This document shows positions 59,226-64,000 of a stretch of 64,000 nt of DNA, piece after piece. The stretch's first letter is position 1. Every line of letters begins with the position of its first letter. Source of the stretch: Larus michahellis (taxonomy: Eukaryota > Chordata > Aves > Charadriiformes > Laridae); NCBI RefSeq assembly GCF_964199755.1, contig NC_133913.1:8720201-8784200 (forward strand), read 5' to 3'. Both the position numbers and the translations under genes were made by a program. The notes below the pieces were generated by a model, which saw only the letters and a program-made list of their open reading frames with translations, did not search any database and was not told the DNA's origin.

Positions 59226-62200
59226 AGACAGGACTCACAGCTTGTTGCCTTCAGAGGTCAGACCAACCCTCTGGTAGTCCATTGGTCAAGTGTTTGAAAG
59301 AAATTCAATGTGATGCATCCAAAAGAATTCCCAGGCATGAGCCAGTTTTCTCACAAGGGAAACTGAGTGACCAGGGGCCTGTGTGTTTTCATTAGCACCT
59401 GGGGGAGGAAAAGGCGTGTTGCTGAACCTGTCCAGGGCAGTGAAATACTAACAGACTAGGCTGATTCAGCTGGTGAATGTTGAAGGACTGGCTATATCGG
59501 GGAATTGCAGTGGGTGGAACAGGCTAAGTATCAGGCTAAAAAGGTGGAGCAGACCAGGAAGTCAGTGACAAGTATGAATCAGAATGGATCAGTGCGTTAT
59601 GACCCCTATGGACTAGCCTATGGCATGATAAATCAGTGGTTTAACGTGGAAGTTATAGACTCTATTTAGAGATACTGGACTGTGGGTCAGATTTGATAGG
59701 ACCAGGACATGGGAAATCCAGGCTTCTAAGAAAATATATATGGACCATGCAAGGCAATGAGTCAAGACAATTCTACCAGAACAGGGCAGCATTCATAAAG
59801 ATTAGGGTGGTGGGCAAAATATGAAGCCAGACCAGGTTAGCTCTGATGCAAAAGTGAATCAAGCTAGGGAAGGAAATGAAGGTCAATCTTGTGGCCACAC
59901 TTTTCTCCACTGCCAATGAATTTCCCAGCAGTATACCAAACCAGCTTCAGAAATAACTCCAGCAGTGCTTGTGAGATCTGCAGTCTGATGAACCGTGTCC
60001 CCAGCACTCCTGCAGTAGCAGCTCTAGCAGTTGGCGCTCTTGTCCCTGGAGATGGTACCTCAGCACATACTCAGGCTACTGCTTCCATCTACTGCCCATC
60101 AGCATTCATTGCAAACTACTTCTTGCCTGTGACCTAGTAGGAACAGCAGAAAGCAGCAGCCTCAAGTAATCTTTCCTTAGCCCTACCACACTGGGGTCAC
60201 CCATCAGAGAGGACTTAAGCAGCTGAGAGTCACTATGGATCAAAGAAGATGTTGCATTGCTGTCAGGCATCTGGAAACTGTTGGTGACAGAATGTGACCG
60301 AATGAGCATGAGGGATGGGCTTGGCATGAATGTAGCATACCAGGGGTCTGGGTGAAGAGGGGAGGTCCAGGTCAGACAGCTGGCTACATGCTCACATGGT
60401 TCAAACATGCCATTATCAGAACCACCAGTAGCTTAGCAGTTAAAGACCATACCAGAGTAGCAGGTGGCAGGAAAGCGCTTGATCAGGAAATGGGTTAGGT
60501 GCAGCCAGTCTATAGAATGGTGTAATGTGGAATGTGACAGCTGAAACAGCGATGGAGCAAGCTAAGAAAAGGCTGTGATTTATGTTCAGGAGATCAAATC
60601 AGAACATAATACACAACTGAAGAATAAGGCAAGGCTTATTACAAAACACACGGGAGGACACAAAACAGCAGTACATACTGGGTAAGATAGGAGAGAGCAG
60701 TGTGTTGATATTGATAAACAGTATCAAGTCAGTTACATCTAAAAGGCCAGCCTGGGACAGTGGTTTAATATAAGTAATCTGAATATGACAATAGGAATCT
60801 TACAACCTCCTGCAGTCAAATTCATCAGAGATCCTTCGCTGCAGCTGTCTTCCCAGGCAAATCTGGAGACACTTGCAAATGTGATTAGTTCGTAAAGCTG
60901 GATAGGCTGTGTTCTGCAAGTCAAATACTGCTGGGTTAGAGCAGGAACATTCTCCCCCACACACACAGTTCTTCCTGCTGTGCACTTATGCTTCCACTTG
61001 TCCCAGACCATCAATTCAGGAAACTAGTGCCTCTTTCATCTTCCTGGAAACCTCTTACATGTGAGTATGTTCAAGGCCATTTTCCTAATCTGTGTCTGCA
61101 GTGTTTGGTAACAGTTTTCTTTGCACAGCAAAACATCATGAGGATCATGCTGTAGATACACACTGAACATTGTGAATGAAGAAAAATTCCAAAAGGTTTT
61201 GCATGTGTGGTTATCAACAGAGCACAGCTGATGCTGACTTCACAGCTTCATTTGCTGAACAAGACACAGTTGAAGTGTACCAGTAAATGCTACGTAAGGC
61301 CACCAATTGCTTTCAGATGGCAGTCTCCTTTGACCACTTTAATGGGGCCTAAACTGAGAGTTGTAGCCTAGAAAAAAGGCCATTCCTGACCTGGTTTTGC
61401 TATGCCGTGCACTGGGTATACTTTGACAGTGCGGTGCTTCAGGACTGGAAAGCGGAAGAAGTCTGTAACTCAGAATGGTGTGGCCCCATTCCTTTCTCAC
61501 TCTGAGGCACTCTCCCAATGTTTGCTAGTAGATTCTGGTGTAAAAAAGGGAACCGGCACATTGATAGGAAAGGAGCAATTTTTAATACACCTCCTTATGT
61601 ACTGGTAATGGTGAGAAAGAGGAGATGTAGTGTGAGGGTTTCCAGGGCATTCATTGCTGTTTTACACCAAGAGATAGAGGAGAACACCCTGCCCTGCAGG
61701 ACGTCCTGCCCTGCTCCTGTTCTAATGGAGATGCTTTTGTTTTACACTGTGGCTTCGAACTTTTGAGCCTGAGTCAGTAGGATTGCATTAGCATTGTTAA
61801 AGCAATTTACACCAGCCAGGAATATTATTTATGATCTCCGTCTCTCGTGGAGAAGCAATCTTTGCTGTCTTTGGTCCTTGCTCCTGGGAGTTGTTAAATA
61901 ACATTATGCTTTCTCTGGCCAGAGTTAAGCAAGGCCCTATTTGCATGCAGGTGCACATTGTCCCAGTGACCCCCTGCAGCCCCTGGACCTGTTCAGGAAT
62001 TTTTGAAAAACCCTAACACTCCAGCTCTGATGTTACAGGGGTGTAAAGTCAGAGAGACCAGTCTTTTGGATTGATGTGATCCTGCCTTTACTTCAGACAA
62101 CAAAATGTTTCTCTTCAGTAAAAAACTAAGAGCAATTAACTGTAGCTAACAAGGACTTCGGGGATTAGACTCACTCCTGAGATAAAAAAACTTTCCTAGC

Positions 62201-63829
62201 TGGTGATTGGCCCTCTCCCCAATTCTCCACAGCCCAGTGCCTCCCCTGGGAGGGACTCAGCTGAGCACAAAGGCCTAGTTAAAACTTAGGAAACTCTAGT
62301 GTCTTGGGATGAATGCAGTCAACATCTTGGAAGGAAACTTCATTGCCTTGGGAAAAGGGGACAAGAAGCAAGGGATTTGAGCAAAGGCAGAGGAGGAGAG
62401 CTGGAGAAACTGAAAGACAGAGGCAAATTCAAGCTATTTTTAGTATCAATGGGGAAATCCAAGGTCCAAACCCTGCTGTTATCTGCCCTGTGTCTAAAAT
62501 GCATCCTGCTCATCAGAGTTTCTCAATGTAGGTCTTCCTGAGACTTGGTCATCTGAACACTGACATGCTGTAGTTAATTCTTGATCTGTCGCAATTCAAA
62601 GTCAAAAATAATCTGCTTGTTAGCACAAGAATCATTATCTTGTTTCAGAGCAGACAGGTTAATCCATGCCATCTGTGGTCCAGGAACAGAGAACCATTTT
62701 GGGCTTATGACATACTTTCTCACAAACAAAAAAGACCACTTTTCCTTTCTCTCAGTGCAGTATGTATCAGAAATAAGATCTTTAGACACACTATGTGTGA
62801 ATGAGAAAGGATCATGATAAGTCACGAACTATCTATTGCTCATCCCTGTACAAATCAAAAATATTTCAGATCAGAAATAAATCTCTGCTTCCTGGTGCTA
62901 CTCTCTCAAACAATAGTGAAAAACACTCTTAAGTTTCTTTTGTCAAAGGACCTGATTTTTTTAAAAGAGGATTTTCCCAAGACAGTACATACACCAAAAT
63001 CTGAGCAGCTGTTCGTGATGGGACATTGGGTTGCAGGAGTAAGAATACTACTGGGTAGGACTCACCCCACACTGGATGCTGTGAATGATATACAAGAGTG
63101 ATTCAGGTACCTACAGGAAGGCGTCTGTATCCATTTAGATGCCTCAGGTTATCTGAGACATCTACAGAGTGCTTGGAATTGGAAAGCAGGACGTTTGGGG
63201 AACTACACTTCCCCAGAGCAGAAAGAATTACTCTGGGTTTTTTTAGTGGTTTTGCACCAGTGGGTCAACATGCTAGTCTATACTAGCAAATAAAATGTAT
63301 AAAATCAATTTGAGACCAACTGGCATACTAAAGAACCACATCTCTAAAACTAAAGTCTTTTACACTCTTAAATTAGATATCTACCTCCAAGCCACCTACA
63401 TCTAATGTGTCCTGGAATTTCCGATACCTCTGTCCACATCCAGGCAGCATCTGCCAGAATTTGGGCAGTGCCCTGACTGATTTCAGCTCACTATCAGCAG
63501 ACATGATCAAGAAGCTTATCAGAGAGGGATTACAAGATCTGATTTTAATTTCCTGACATCCAGGGCTACTTTTAGCTGCAACAGAGTCTCTAAAATAGGG
63601 ATTTTGAAAAAAATCTTTCCCTTTTCCTCACCCACTCCGAACGGGAGACCGGTCATTAAAATGGGGTTGATAAAAGGAACGTTTCTAGACCAAACTGTAA
63701 AAGAGCCTACTAGAAATACGTCACAGTAGATGTCCTACATGTTAGCAAACAAATGTTATTGTGAACCCCAGAAGGAATCTGGAAATAGAGTACCTCTGGT
63801 CGATCCCGATGATACTAATTTTAGAATAG
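59226..63829. other. 4.6 kb without a recognised gene
   Basis: 59440-59880 and 60400-60760 show the same purine-rich style as 22900-23925. A Cys-containing minus-strand frame near 60800-60985 has no recognisable family. No repeat or RNA gene is supported. Confidence 0.4.
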
Positions 63830-64000
63830 TACAATAATTTAGGTTGGAATGGATTTCTGGAGGTTTTCTGCTTGAACTCCTACTCACAGCACAGTGAACT
63901 AGCTCAGGTTGCCCAAAGACCTCTTCAGTAAAGTTTTTAGTATCCCTAAGGACATGTGCATCTCTAGGCACAAGTTCCAATATTTTGAGTGCTAGCAAAA
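63830..64000 (-). mobile_element. CR1 LINE 3' fragment, cut by the window edge
   Basis: Diverged reversed CR1 3' sequence (AATTTAGGTTGGAATGGA, then TCAGGTTGCCCAAAG). The minus-strand frame LPDSFWGSQ lies outside the conserved part. Confidence 0.6.

Noticed and set aside
60739..61014. Overlapping minus-strand frames, one Cys-rich (CVCGGECSCSN)
   Set aside because: No signal peptide, splice context or known cysteine pattern; likely chance.
19549..64000. Search for a second GT6 gene downstream ([22 protein letters not shown])
   Set aside because: None of these motifs appears in any other frame of the window.
1..64000. tRNA, rRNA, CRISPR or bacterial-type operon features
   Set aside because: No cloverleaf, rRNA core sequence or regularly spaced repeats noticed; composition and repeats are those of a bird nuclear genome.

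Overview
The window reads as bird nuclear DNA. About a third of it is CR1 LINE sequence in both orientations, ending in the avian CR1 tail built on ATTCTATG units, with a few solo-LTR-like elements. Its one clear host gene has small, widely spaced exons. Nothing bacterial was seen: no operons, rRNA, tRNA or CRISPR. The species cannot be named from the sequence.

The main content is an apparently complete, unbroken glycosyltransferase family 6 (GT6) gene on the + strand. Seven exons can be joined by eye: 5295-5390 (ATG at 5326), 6102-6170, 7137-7175, 10864-10902, 15097-15132, 17807-17941 and 18873-19548. They give one open frame of 352 codons. Exons 5 and 6 are 36 and 135 bp, the same lengths as human ABO exons 5 and 6. 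The product is a type II Golgi enzyme with a signal anchor, a variable stem and a full catalytic domain. It retains the DxD metal site (D214-I-D216), the WHDES segment (303-307) and SPEYxWD. The three residues that set sugar-donor choice in the ABO family read T-A-S (269-271), unlike the best-known GT6 enzymes, so its product cannot be predicted by analogy.

Layout. 1-4190: degenerate, nearly full-length CR1 (+). 4191-19548: GT6 gene, with old CR1 pieces in introns 3 and 4. 20232-21217: CR1 (-) whose last ~500 bp nearly match the end of the first CR1, so the gene lies between inverted repeats. 21218-34400: mostly unannotated DNA with CR1 pieces, one solo LTR and a possible minus-strand signal-peptide exon. 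34404-37529: source-like copy of a block that reappears, shortened, inside GT6 intron 4. 38651-43140: no gene seen. 43141-43924: LTR-like element followed by an unassigned 169-codon frame. 44948-52680: a pile of CR1 copies around a nearly full-length element with a CpG-rich 5' end. 53000-64000: scattered CR1 and otherwise unannotated DNA.

No second GT6 gene and no other multi-exon host gene was found. The most interesting observations are the intact GT6 gene with its atypical specificity residues, the inverted CR1 pair around it, and a chimeric CR1-associated insertion in its intron 4 with a CR1 tail at one end and a 7-bp direct repeat at both ends.
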